Positions 26,787 through 34,531 of a stretch of 64,000 nucleotides of DNA are shown here, in pieces (the first letter of the stretch is position 1; every line of letters starts with the position of its first letter). The stretch comes from Coralliovum pocilloporae (GTDB lineage: Bacteria > Pseudomonadota > Alphaproteobacteria > Rhizobiales > Cohaesibacteraceae), in contig NZ_CP132542.1 of assembly GCF_030845175.1 (NCBI RefSeq), forward strand, positions 2,639,501 to 2,703,500. Direction: 5' to 3'. Under the pieces are notes generated by a model. The model was not told the origin of the DNA, did not search any database, and was given only the letters and a program-made list of their open reading frames with translations. Position numbers and translations under genes: made by a program.

Positions 26787-29772
26787 GCCGGAAAACGGGC
26801 TGGAGCGTGTGGAAGCGGTAACCAACAGAGCCGCCTTGTTAAGCAGGATTGCGCGAGACCTGGAGCCTTTGTCGCCTGAAGCAGCCGAGCAGGTGCTCAG
26901 TGATTATCTGGAGCGAGCCGGGCGTGACGGACTTGAAGAACGACTGGATGGTCTGCTGGCTGATCCCGCCGTTCGCCGTTTCCTGAGAGCCATACTCGAT
27001 CTCTCACCTTATCTCCGGGATATTGCCATGGGGTCTCCGGTCCTGCTTCCGGACACGCTGGAGGCTGTGCCTGAAGAACGGTTCGATATGCTTCTGTCCG
27101 AGCGGCTGGACCGGTTCCATGAAACAGAAGCCGAGGTCATGGAAGACCTGAGGCGGATGAAGCAGGAGGGGGCACTTCTGATAGCCCTGGCGGACCTTGC
27201 GGGTGCCTGGACGCTGGATGCCGTCACGATTGCTCTGACCCGGCTGGCTGATACGGCCGCCCGTTGTGCTCTGCGGTTCATCCTTCGTGATCTGAACAGA
27301 CGTGGCAAGATCTCCCTTGTTGATGAGAGCGATCCGGAAAAGGAATGCGGCTATATCGCACTGGCCATGGGCAAGCACGGGGCCTATGAGCTGAACTATT
27401 CAAGCGACATTGACCTGATCATCTTCTTCGAGCCAATCAATGCGCTGATTGCAGACCCCTATGATGCGCCGGATATCTTCGTGCGGGTGACCAAGAGCCT
27501 GGTGAAGATCCTCCAGACACGCGACCATAATGGCTATGTCTTCCGCACGGATCTGCGTCTGAGACCCGATCCCGGGGCCACTGCCGCTGCGGTCTCTGTT
27601 CCAGCAGCTCTGCAATATTACGAGAGCATGGGACAGAACTGGGAGCGGGCGGCTCTCATCAAAGCGCGCCCCTGTGCCGGTGATCTGAAAGCCGGCGATC
27701 AGTTCCTGAAGGAAATAGCGCCCTTTATCTGGCGCAAATATCTGGATTTTGCCGCTATTGCCGATATCCAGTCGATCAAGCGCCAGATTCATGCCCATAA
27801 GGGCCATGCGGCCGTTGCTGCAGCCGGACACAATATCAAGCTTGGACGCGGTGGCATCCGCGAGGTGGAGTTCTTTGTCCAGACCCAGCAATTGATTGCG
27901 GGTGGTCGGGTGAAGGAACTGCGCGGGCGTAGCACGCTGGATATGCTGGCGGAGCTGGTGCGGCAAGGCTGGATCAAGCCCAATGTTCACGACGATCTGA
28001 AGGCCGCCTATATCTTTCTCCGGTCCATTGAAAACCGGCTGCAGATGGTGCGGGATGAACAGACGCACATCATGCCTCAGAATGACGAGGACATGCTGCG
28101 CATCGCCCGGATGATGAATATGGATGATCTGGCCGCCTTTGAGGCTGAGCTGCTGAAGCAGCTCAATCTAGTCCAGCATCACTATGCCAATCTGTTTGAA
28201 GATGAGCCGGATCTGTCGTCAGGCGGCAGCAATCTGGTCTTTACCGGCGATGAGGATGACCCCGGCACGCTGGATGCCCTGATGACCATGGGGTTCAAGC
28301 GTCCACAGGATCTGACGCGAACGGTGAGAAGCTGGCATTTCGGGCGCTATCCGGCCACCCGGTCCACAAAGGCACGAGAGCGGCTGACTGAACTGACTCC
28401 GGTTCTGATCGAGACATTTTCCCGCACCAGTGAACCGGACAACACGTTCCTTGCCTTTGATCGCTTTCTCAGCAAGATGCCGACTGGTATCCAGCTGTTT
28501 TCTCTTCTGAAGAACAATCCGGCCCTGTTTGATCTGCTGATGACGGTGCTGGGTACGGCACCCCGGCTGACGGAGATTATCACCCGGCGGGTACACGCGT
28601 TTGATGCGCTTTTGGATCCGGCTTTCTTCGGAGGACTGCCATCGCGGGATGAACTCGCCGATCACCTGGCACGCTCTCTGTCAGAATCCACCTGCTATGA
28701 GGAAAGCCTCGACAGGGCACGTGTCTTCGGTCAGGAGCAACTGTTTCTGATCGGGGTCCGTGTGTTGTCTGGCGCGGTTAGTGCTCGCGATGCAGGGGCT
28801 GCCTATACGGCGCTGGCGGACGTGATCGTCTCGGCCATGCTGGAAGCGGTGCACATGGAGCTTCGCCGCACCCATGGGGATATTCCTGGCGGACGCATTG
28901 CACTGGTGGCCATGGGCAAGCTGGGCGGCCATGAGATGACGGCAGGATCTGATCTGGATATGATCCTGCTCTATGACATGGACCCGGATTGCACAGGCTC
29001 CGACGGCCCGAAATCCCTCTCAGCCAGCCAGTATTATGCCCGGCTGACCCAGCGGCTGGTCTCGGCCCTGTCTGCGCCCACAGCCGAGGGCACTATCTAT
29101 GAGGTGGACTTCCGCCTGCGCCCCTCTGGCAACAAGGGACCGCTCGCTACCCATATCGACAGTTTCCGCAGTTACCAGACAAAGGATGCCTGGACCTGGG
29201 AGCACATGGCGCTGACCCGGGCACGGGTGATTGCCGGTGACGGCGGGTTTGCCGATGAGGTGCAGAGCGAGGTCCGTCGGATTCTTCAGAAGAGCCGGGA
29301 TGCGGATGCGATCAGGGCAGATATTGCGGATATGCGTGGCCGGATCGCGCGTGAGAAGAAGCATGCGGGTCCGTGGGATATCAAGCTGGCTCCCGGCGGG
29401 TTACTGGATATCGAATTTATCGCCCAGACTGTGCAATTGCTCCATGCCCATGATCATCCCGGTCTCAACCAGACCAATACGGAACAGGCGCTGAGGGCTG
29501 CGGCTGATCTGGGGCTCCTGGATGGGGGAGATGTGGACGCACTGATGCCTGCCATTCAGCTCTATCAGAACCTGACCCAGGTTCTGCGTCTGGCGCTTGA
29601 TAATCAGTTTGATGAGGCCAGTGCGCCAGACGGTCTGCTGCGTGTTCTGGCCAATGCGGCATCCATGCCGGACTTCAAGACCCTGTCCCTGCATCTGCTC
29701 GAAACCGAGACCGCCGTTCGCCAGGTCTTCGAGCGACTTGTGGGCTCGCCGGATGGCGAAGCCGGACTTTAG
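26779..29772 (+). CDS. glnE: Bifunctional glutamine-synthetase adenylyltransferase / deadenylase GlnE
   Basis: A protein of about 997 residues that adenylylates and deadenylylates glutamine synthetase in response to PII. Two nucleotidyltransferase halves are visible: the N-terminal one with ELNYSSDIDLIIFFE and the C-terminal one with HEMTAGSDLDMILLYD, each followed by a glycine-rich KLGRGGIREVEFFVQ or KLAPGGLLDIEFIAQ motif. The start is placed at GTG 26779, overlapping the kinase stop, since the family N-terminus is short; a TTG at 26755 is the alternative. Length agrees with rhizobial GlnE. Its transcription together with a sensor kinase is common in this order. Confidence 0.95.
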   Translation: MSEPENGLERVEAVTNRAALLSRIARDLEPLSPEAAEQVLSDYLERAGRDGLEERLDGLLADPAVRRFLRAILDLSPYLRDIAMGSPVLLPDTLEAVPEERFDMLLSERLDRFHETEAEVMEDLRRMKQEGALLIALADLAGAWTLDAVTIALTRLADTAARCALRFILRDLNRRGKISLVDESDPEKECGYIALAMGKHGAYELNYSSDIDLIIFFEPINALIADPYDAPDIFVRVTKSLVKILQTRDHNGYVFRTDLRLRPDPGATAAAVSVPAALQYYESMGQNWERAALIKARPCAGDLKAGDQFLKEIAPFIWRKYLDFAAIADIQSIKRQIHAHKGHAAVAAAGHNIKLGRGGIREVEFFVQTQQLIAGGRVKELRGRSTLDMLAELVRQGWIKPNVHDDLKAAYIFLRSIENRLQMVRDEQTHIMPQNDEDMLRIARMMNMDDLAAFEAELLKQLNLVQHHYANLFEDEPDLSSGGSNLVFTGDEDDPGTLDALMTMGFKRPQDLTRTVRSWHFGRYPATRSTKARERLTELTPVLIETFSRTSEPDNTFLAFDRFLSKMPTGIQLFSLLKNNPALFDLLMTVLGTAPRLTEIITRRVHAFDALLDPAFFGGLPSRDELADHLARSLSESTCYEESLDRARVFGQEQLFLIGVRVLSGAVSARDAGAAYTALADVIVSAMLEAVHMELRRTHGDIPGGRIALVAMGKLGGHEMTAGSDLDMILLYDMDPDCTGSDGPKSLSASQYYARLTQRLVSALSAPTAEGTIYEVDFRLRPSGNKGPLATHIDSFRSYQTKDAWTWEHMALTRARVIAGDGGFADEVQSEVRRILQKSRDADAIRADIADMRGRIAREKKHAGPWDIKLAPGGLLDIEFIAQTVQLLHAHDHPGLNQTNTEQALRAAADLGLLDGGDVDALMPAIQLYQNLTQVLRLALDNQFDEASAPDGLLRVLANAASMPDFKTLSLHLLETETAVRQVFERLVGSPDGEAGL

Positions 29773-29927
29773 ACATATTGTTTTCGCGCTTTAAGTCAAA
29801 AATTACCGATGTTTAATTTGAATTGTCTGCAGCTATCACAGATATGTGAAGGGTAGCCGGAGCACCATAGAAACGGGCGCGGCTTCGGGGCGACGTGAGG
29901 ATTCTTTTTGAAATAAGGATTAGCGTC

Positions 29928-30413
29928 ATGAAAAAGCTTTTGATTATCGGGACGGCTGCGACACTGGTCGCTGGATCACTTGCCGCAGCCTTTGCTGGCG
30001 GCCACAAATATAGCGGCCATCATAGCCCGCGCCATATGTTCGAGCGGCTTGATACGGACAAAAGCGGCACGATTTCCCGTGAAGAGTTTGACAAGATGGG
30101 TGAAAACCGTCTGGCCAAGGCCGACACGGACAAGGATGGTGCTCTGAGTGCTGAAGAACTGGATGCCCATCTGAACAAACGTCTTGCCAGGATGAAAGAG
30201 CGCATCCTCAAGCGGTTTGATGCTGATGGTGACGGCGTTATCTCTCAGGCGGAGATGGCCAATCATCGCCAGGACCGTTTTGCAAAACTCGATGCCAACT
30301 CCGATGGCGAGATTGAGAAGAGTGAGTTTCGCAAAGCCATGAAGAAACATCATGGCAAGTACAAAGGCCATCACGGGGGCAAGTATAAAAAGGACGGTGA
30401 CAGCGCGGAGTAA
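29928..30413 (+). CDS. Exported EF-hand calcium-binding protein
   Basis: A 161-residue calmodulin-like exported protein. The signal peptide covers about residues 1-24 (LIIGTAATLVAGSLAAAFAGG). Four EF-hand loops are seen: DTDKSGTISREE, DTDKDGALSAEE, DADGDGVISQAE and DANSDGEIEKSE, all with Asp/Asn/Ser ligands and a closing Glu. The C-terminus is rich in His, Lys and Gly (KKHHGKYKGHHGGKYKK), a possible second metal site or a surface-binding tail. AAGGA is eight bases before ATG 29928. Its role is unknown; periplasmic Ca2+ buffering or sensing is an inference. Confidence 0.87.
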   Translation: MKKLLIIGTAATLVAGSLAAAFAGGHKYSGHHSPRHMFERLDTDKSGTISREEFDKMGENRLAKADTDKDGALSAEELDAHLNKRLARMKERILKRFDADGDGVISQAEMANHRQDRFAKLDANSDGEIEKSEFRKAMKKHHGKYKGHHGGKYKKDGDSAE

Positions 30414-30463
30414 TCTGACCTCTGGTGTGCCCGACCTTTACAACGAACTCAGCTGAAACAAGA

Positions 30464-30492
30464 CCCCGCTGTCATCTGATGGCGGGGCTTTC
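30464..30492 (+). terminator. Terminator after the EF-hand gene
   Basis: CCCCGC (30464-30469) pairs with GCGGGG (30482-30487) and is followed by CTTTCT. It separates the EF-hand gene from the convergent tetR. Confidence 0.65.
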
Positions 30493-30496
30493 TGCC

Positions 30497-30599
30497 AGAG
30501 CATTTTGAGCCTAAATAGGATTGCTCATAATGCTCTATCTACTTGTTTGTAAGCCTATTCTTATCCGAAAACCGCACACACTTTTCAGGAATATGCTCT
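30497..30599. repeat. 103-bp intergenic element with AGAGCAT/ATGCTCT ends
   Basis: The element begins AGAGCAT (30497) and ends ATGCTCT (30593-30599), with another ATGCTCT at 30521-30527. Read on the minus strand, bases 30599-30555 contain CTGAAAAGT-N8-TTTTCGGATAA, the core of the 10.6-kb repeat. The end of the element overlaps the tetR stop codon (TAG at 30600-30598 on the minus strand). Confidence 0.7.
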
Positions 30600-31245
30600 A
30601 TTCAGTAATCTGCAAAAGAGCATGAACCGAGGTCAGAAAGCTGGCGTTTCCATTTGGTTCAGGAACGGCCTTGCCAAGGGCAGGGCGGACAGCGAAGGCA
30701 TCTGCCATATCCAGCAGGGTTTCCGCCAGAGCGTCAGGCTGTTGCTGTGTCAGAAATTGTCTGGATCGGACGCCATCGCTGATCTTTGTGTCAAGGACGG
30801 CAATCAGCGCCTTCCGGTTTGTCAGAAACAGATCGGCAACAGCGTCATTCCGCGCAGCCTCTGCAGCCACTTCCAGCATCAGAATAGCATCTGACCGGTC
30901 AGAAACCTGCCCGACGATGAAGGACAGAACCGCCTCAATGGCCTCAAGCGGGTCTGTGATATCAGCAGCAGTTCCGGCAATGGAGGCAACGGAATCCGCT
31001 TCAAGAGCCGCAATCTCGACGATAAGGGCTTCCTTGCTCGCGAAGTAGTTATAGAGATTGCCGAGGCTGACCCCCGCCGCCCGGCTGATATCGCGCATGC
31101 TGGTGCTGTGAAAACCCTTCTGGACAATACAGCCCAGAGCCGCGTCCAGAATACGCAGGAACCGCCTGTCACGGTTCGTTGCCACCTCTGCACTCTGTGA
31201 CGGGTCCTTGGACGACAGATCTTTGGGGGCTGGCTGGTCAGTCAT
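30598..31245 (-). CDS. TetR/AcrR family transcriptional regulator
   Basis: A 215-residue repressor. The HTH lies at about residues 28-75 (ILDAALGCIVQKGFHSTSMRDISRAAGVSLGNLYNYFASKEAL), with the usual recognition helix GVSLGNLYNYF. The C-terminal ligand domain is helical with no recognisable ligand signature. GAGGTGAAC precedes the start. A palindromic operator inside its own promoter at 31302-31313 suggests autorepression. The neighbouring lysE-type exporter gene lies upstream in the same orientation, 157 bases away, and may or may not be a target. Confidence 0.92.
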   Translation of the reverse strand: MTDQPAPKDLSSKDPSQSAEVATNRDRRFLRILDAALGCIVQKGFHSTSMRDISRAAGVSLGNLYNYFASKEALIVEIAALEADSVASIAGTAADITDPLEAIEAVLSFIVGQVSDRSDAILMLEVAAEAARNDAVADLFLTNRKALIAVLDTKISDGVRSRQFLTQQQPDALAETLLDMADAFAVRPALGKAVPEPNGNASFLTSVHALLQITE

Positions 31246-31301
31246 GGGTTCACCTCGAACGACAGCTTCCGACGAACCGGCAGCATGCTGTTATATCTAA
31301 G

Positions 31302-31322
31302 ACGAACGTTCGTTCTGTCAAG
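31302..31322 (-). promoter_or_regulatory. tetR promoter with TetR-type operator in the spacer
   Basis: On the minus strand TTGACA (31322-31317) is followed after 16 bases by TAGATA. The spacer contains the perfect palindrome ACGAACGTTCGT (31302-31313). A repressor bound there would block RNA polymerase, fitting autoregulation by the adjacent TetR. Confidence 0.7.
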
Positions 31323-31401
31323 AAGTTCAAATATCAGGATTGAAGGGTTGCCAGTCAGGTAAATGAACAGGGCGGTTTATGGTACCAAGACCGAGGGCCC
31401 T

Positions 31402-32028
31402 TTACCGCTCGCTCAGCATCAGCCGTGTGGCAAGGCCGACGAAAATCAGACCGGCGACCCGGTTCATGATGATCTGGGCGCGGGTGGATTGTTTGAGCCA
31501 GTTGCCGAGGAACCCGGCGCACCAGGCAACCAGGCTGAATGTGGGGAAGGTAACCAGCAGGAAGATGGCACCGAGCAGCAGCATCTGGATACCCACAGAG
31601 CCACGAGCCGGGTCGGCGAATTGCGGCAGGAAAGCCAGAAAGAAAATGCCCACCTTCGGGTTCGTCACATTCATGATAATGCCACGCAGATAGAGCTTGC
31701 GCAGGCTCAGGCGTTCGGCTTCCGGGTCCGTCAGGTCAGAGGCCCCGGCACGGAAGGCCTGCCAGGCCAGATAGAGCAGATATCCGGCACCGGCAATCTT
31801 CAACAGGGTAAAGGCCAGCTCGGATGTCTGGAAGATGGCAGCGACGCCGATTGTCACCAGACAGGTATGAACCAGAAGCCCGGTACACAAACCGGCGGTC
31901 ACAGCCAGACCGGCCGGGCGGCCATAAAGTGCAGACTGGGTCAGGACGAAGATGTTGTCCGGCCCGGGTGCCGCAGCAAGCGCCAGCGAAGCAATAACAA
32001 ACAGCGACATAACTTCAAACGGGATCAT
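31402..32028 (-). CDS. LysE family amino-acid / metabolite exporter
   Basis: A 208-residue inner-membrane protein with six hydrophobic helices. The LysE/RhtB signature AAPGPDNIFVLTQSALYGRPAGLAVTAG is near the N-terminus (about residues 17-44) and GIIMNVTNPKVGIFFLAFLPQF is around 114-135. It probably exports an amino acid or a related small molecule; the substrate cannot be read from the sequence. It is divergent from the nitrilase-family gene at 32167, sharing a 138-base intergenic region, which may place both under one control. Confidence 0.93.
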   Translation of the reverse strand: MIPFEVMSLFVIASLALAAAPGPDNIFVLTQSALYGRPAGLAVTAGLCTGLLVHTCLVTIGVAAIFQTSELAFTLLKIAGAGYLLYLAWQAFRAGASDLTDPEAERLSLRKLYLRGIIMNVTNPKVGIFFLAFLPQFADPARGSVGIQMLLLGAIFLLVTFPTFSLVAWCAGFLGNWLKQSTRAQIIMNRVAGLIFVGLATRLMLSER

Positions 32029-32166
32029 CTTTGGGCTCCGGGAAAATAGACGATCACAATCAGTATCTGATTGTACCTCTTCATGAAAGTGTAGTTTCCG
32101 TCTTTTGCCAGTTGCCTGAAAGCCAATCGGTTGTAATCATCTCGCTCAGATAAAAGGGAGCCTGAG

Positions 32167-32943
32167 ATGAAAGTCACCGTTTGCCAGCTGGACCCGCATC
32201 CGTCACATCTGGATGATCAACTGGCCGCCCTGGCCCGGCATGTGGGCGAGACCGGCAGCCGGTTTCTGCTTCTGCCGGAAATGTGTTTCTCCAACTGGCT
32301 GGCGGCAGACAAGGTGCCTGACGCGGATCGCTGGCAGGAGGCGGTTACAGCGCATCATCAACGTATCGCTGATCTGGCGACACTGGGCGCTGATGGCGTT
32401 ATGGGAACCCGTCCGATTGTGACAGCCCATGGCAGTCGGAGGAACCAGGCTTACCTTTGGTCATCCGCCACAGGTGAGGCCGCGCCCCTGCATGAGAAAT
32501 ACTATTTGCCGGATGAACCGGGTTATTGGGAACACAGCTGGTATGATCGGGGAGACCGGCGGTTTGATCTGGGCCGGGCGCTTGGAATGCGGATCGGAGT
32601 GCAGATCTGCACTGAGATGTGGTTCTTTGAATGGGCTCGCCATTATGCGGCTGCCCGGGCTGACATGATCTGTGTCCCGCGCGCGACACCCCATGGTTCG
32701 GTGAGCAAATGGCTGGCCGGTGGGCAGGCCCAGGCCGTCTGCTCCGGTGCCTACAGCCTGTCATCAAACCTGTGGGCGCCTGAAGGTGAGGGTGCGGATC
32801 TGGGCGGGCTCGGCTGGGTCATTGATCCGGAAGGCAATGTGCTGGCCACCACCGACCCGGACAATCCGTTTGCCACCGTTGAGATTGATCTGTCCTTTGC
32901 CAGCCACAGCAAGTCCACCTATCCAAGATATGTGCCGGAATAG
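32167..32943 (+). CDS. Carbon-nitrogen hydrolase (nitrilase superfamily)
   Basis: A 258-residue amidase-like enzyme. The catalytic triad is visible: Glu38 in LLPEMCFSNW, Lys111 in HEKYYLPDE and Cys148 in GVQICTEMWF. The N-terminal KVTVCQLDPHP strand and the family's HGSVSKWLAGGQAQAVCSGAY region are present. The length suits single-domain members such as N-carbamoyl-putrescine or omega-amidases, but the substrate is not certain. GGGAG lies upstream of the ATG. It is divergent from the LysE exporter, so a link between breakdown and export of an amide or amino acid is possible. Confidence 0.9.
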   Translation: MKVTVCQLDPHPSHLDDQLAALARHVGETGSRFLLLPEMCFSNWLAADKVPDADRWQEAVTAHHQRIADLATLGADGVMGTRPIVTAHGSRRNQAYLWSSATGEAAPLHEKYYLPDEPGYWEHSWYDRGDRRFDLGRALGMRIGVQICTEMWFFEWARHYAAARADMICVPRATPHGSVSKWLAGGQAQAVCSGAYSLSSNLWAPEGEGADLGGLGWVIDPEGNVLATTDPDNPFATVEIDLSFASHSKSTYPRYVPE

Positions 32944-33124
32944 GTGTAGACTCTCAGACAGATCATCTGAGGCATAAACGGAGGCAACACCACCCCGCCA
33001 GCTGTTAATCATAAACCGAACTTGCGATATACGAGTACTGGTTCAAGCTGCTAGAATGTTTACATAAATTTAACCATGGGGTTGTCCGCAAGTTATCTTC
33101 GATACCGGAGAAACACGGACGTGG

Positions 33125-34354
33125 TTGAAACAAGCAGGGACCGAAGCGGTGGCATATGCACTTGATAGCTGGAGCATGATGTCCGGCCTGTCGACACCAA
33201 GATATCTGGTGGAGTACAGGCGGCGCTTCCATGCGGCTGAACTGCTGCAGGAATTGCGGGACCTGGAGTTCCGGGCCGGTCAGGCCAACTGCTTTTATGG
33301 TGCAGATTTTCTCGTTGCCGCCCAGGAAACCATCCTGGCCAGAGAGCCGGTTTCCGCTTTCCTGGTCTGGCGGGATAACGGCCCCGACCTGCGGCGGCTG
33401 GTGGGATTCATGCCAGGGCAGGTGCGCAACCTGGCTGTTGCGCCTGAATTCCAGCTGCTGGATACGCGCTACAATCCCTATTATGAGCCATTGATTGACC
33501 CGGACTGCCTGACCGGTGTGGTCGATGCGGTGCTCGGGCTTGCGAAAGAACGTAAGGATCTGCCCAGTATCTTCAATTTCGGCTCTCTTGTTCTGGGAAG
33601 TCCCTTTGCGGAAACATGGCTGAAGCGGATCATCGGGTTTGGTGGCGTCAACCGGATTGTCGGACGCTATCACCGTCCTGCTGTCAACGCGGCAACCGGG
33701 AACCCCACAGAAATTAAGGACCGGCTCAGCCCCAAGGCACGCTACAGGGTCAAGCACGGCCTGCGGGCGTTATCGGAACTGGGAGAGGTGCGGTTTGAGA
33801 GCCTCTCCGGCACTGACCCCGGCAAGGCACAGGCCGTCAGTGAGTTTCTGGTGCTTGAATCCCTTGGCTGGAAGGGATCAGGCCGAACGGCACTGGTCTG
33901 TCAGGCGGACACCGCGCGTTTTGCGCTCAAGCTGGCGCGTTCAAGGAACCTGCGGGTAGAACGTCTGATGCTGGACGGGCAGGCCATCGCCGCCAGTCTC
34001 AACCTCACATCAGGCCGCAAGCTGTTCGGCATGAAAATGGCCTATGACGAGACCTACGCGAAACACTCGCCGGGCACGCTGCTGGCCATGCATCTGGCGG
34101 AAACCTTCCAGAGCAATCCGGATGTGCGCGTACTTGATTCAGGCACCGGTGGTGGCCACCATCTGCTCAGGTTCTGGCCGGACCGCATCGAGTGCGGCCG
34201 CGTTATCAGTTCTGTCTCCCAGCCTGGCCATTGCCCCACAGCCATCACCCTTGGCCTCCACAGTGTGCCCTTTGTTGTAAAAGACCACGCAAAACGCGTC
34301 CGTGACATGGTCCGGCTGCACTATACCGGCAACGCCCAGTATCGCCCTGCGTAA
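33125..34354 (+). CDS. CelD-like GNAT-fold acetyltransferase (BioF2/Acetyltransf_6 type)
   Basis: A protein of up to 409 residues with the BioF2-like GNAT fold found in CelD/BcsL and FemAB-related acyltransferases. Typical segments are LEFRAGQANCFYGADFLVAA near residue 50, LSPKARYRVKHGLRALSELGEVRFE (about 200-225), FLVLESLGWKGSGRTAL and the C-terminal LNLTSGRKLFGMKMAYDETYAKHSPGTLL spread over about 290-320. It probably acylates a polysaccharide or envelope component. The start is uncertain: TTG 33125, or ATG 33179 with GGAG just upstream. The last ~97 bases are repeated, degenerate, at 36866-36962. Confidence 0.82.
   Translation: MKQAGTEAVAYALDSWSMMSGLSTPRYLVEYRRRFHAAELLQELRDLEFRAGQANCFYGADFLVAAQETILAREPVSAFLVWRDNGPDLRRLVGFMPGQVRNLAVAPEFQLLDTRYNPYYEPLIDPDCLTGVVDAVLGLAKERKDLPSIFNFGSLVLGSPFAETWLKRIIGFGGVNRIVGRYHRPAVNAATGNPTEIKDRLSPKARYRVKHGLRALSELGEVRFESLSGTDPGKAQAVSEFLVLESLGWKGSGRTALVCQADTARFALKLARSRNLRVERLMLDGQAIAASLNLTSGRKLFGMKMAYDETYAKHSPGTLLAMHLAETFQSNPDVRVLDSGTGGGHHLLRFWPDRIECGRVISSVSQPGHCPTAITLGLHSVPFVVKDHAKRVRDMVRLHYTGNAQYRPA
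34253..34350 (+). repeat. Direct repeat copy A (3' end of the CelD-like gene)
   Basis: This stretch of the acetyltransferase gene matches 36866-36962 in the same orientation, almost perfectly over CGCAAAACGCG and CGTGACATGGTCCGG. The two copies bracket the TPR-FkbM gene. Confidence 0.8.
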
Positions 34355-34531
34355 GGGGAGTTTGTAGAGAAGGCCGCCTTGCTATTCAGGGCGACACTCT
34401 TTTGGCCAGCCTGTTCAGATTTTCAGGCTACCTTTATTGCCTCTATAGAAAAAGTTAGACACTATCGGCCAGACAGTGAGATATTCAATCTGTCTGATCT
34501 CAGCATCGCTGTTCCAAGGAAAAGATGACCG

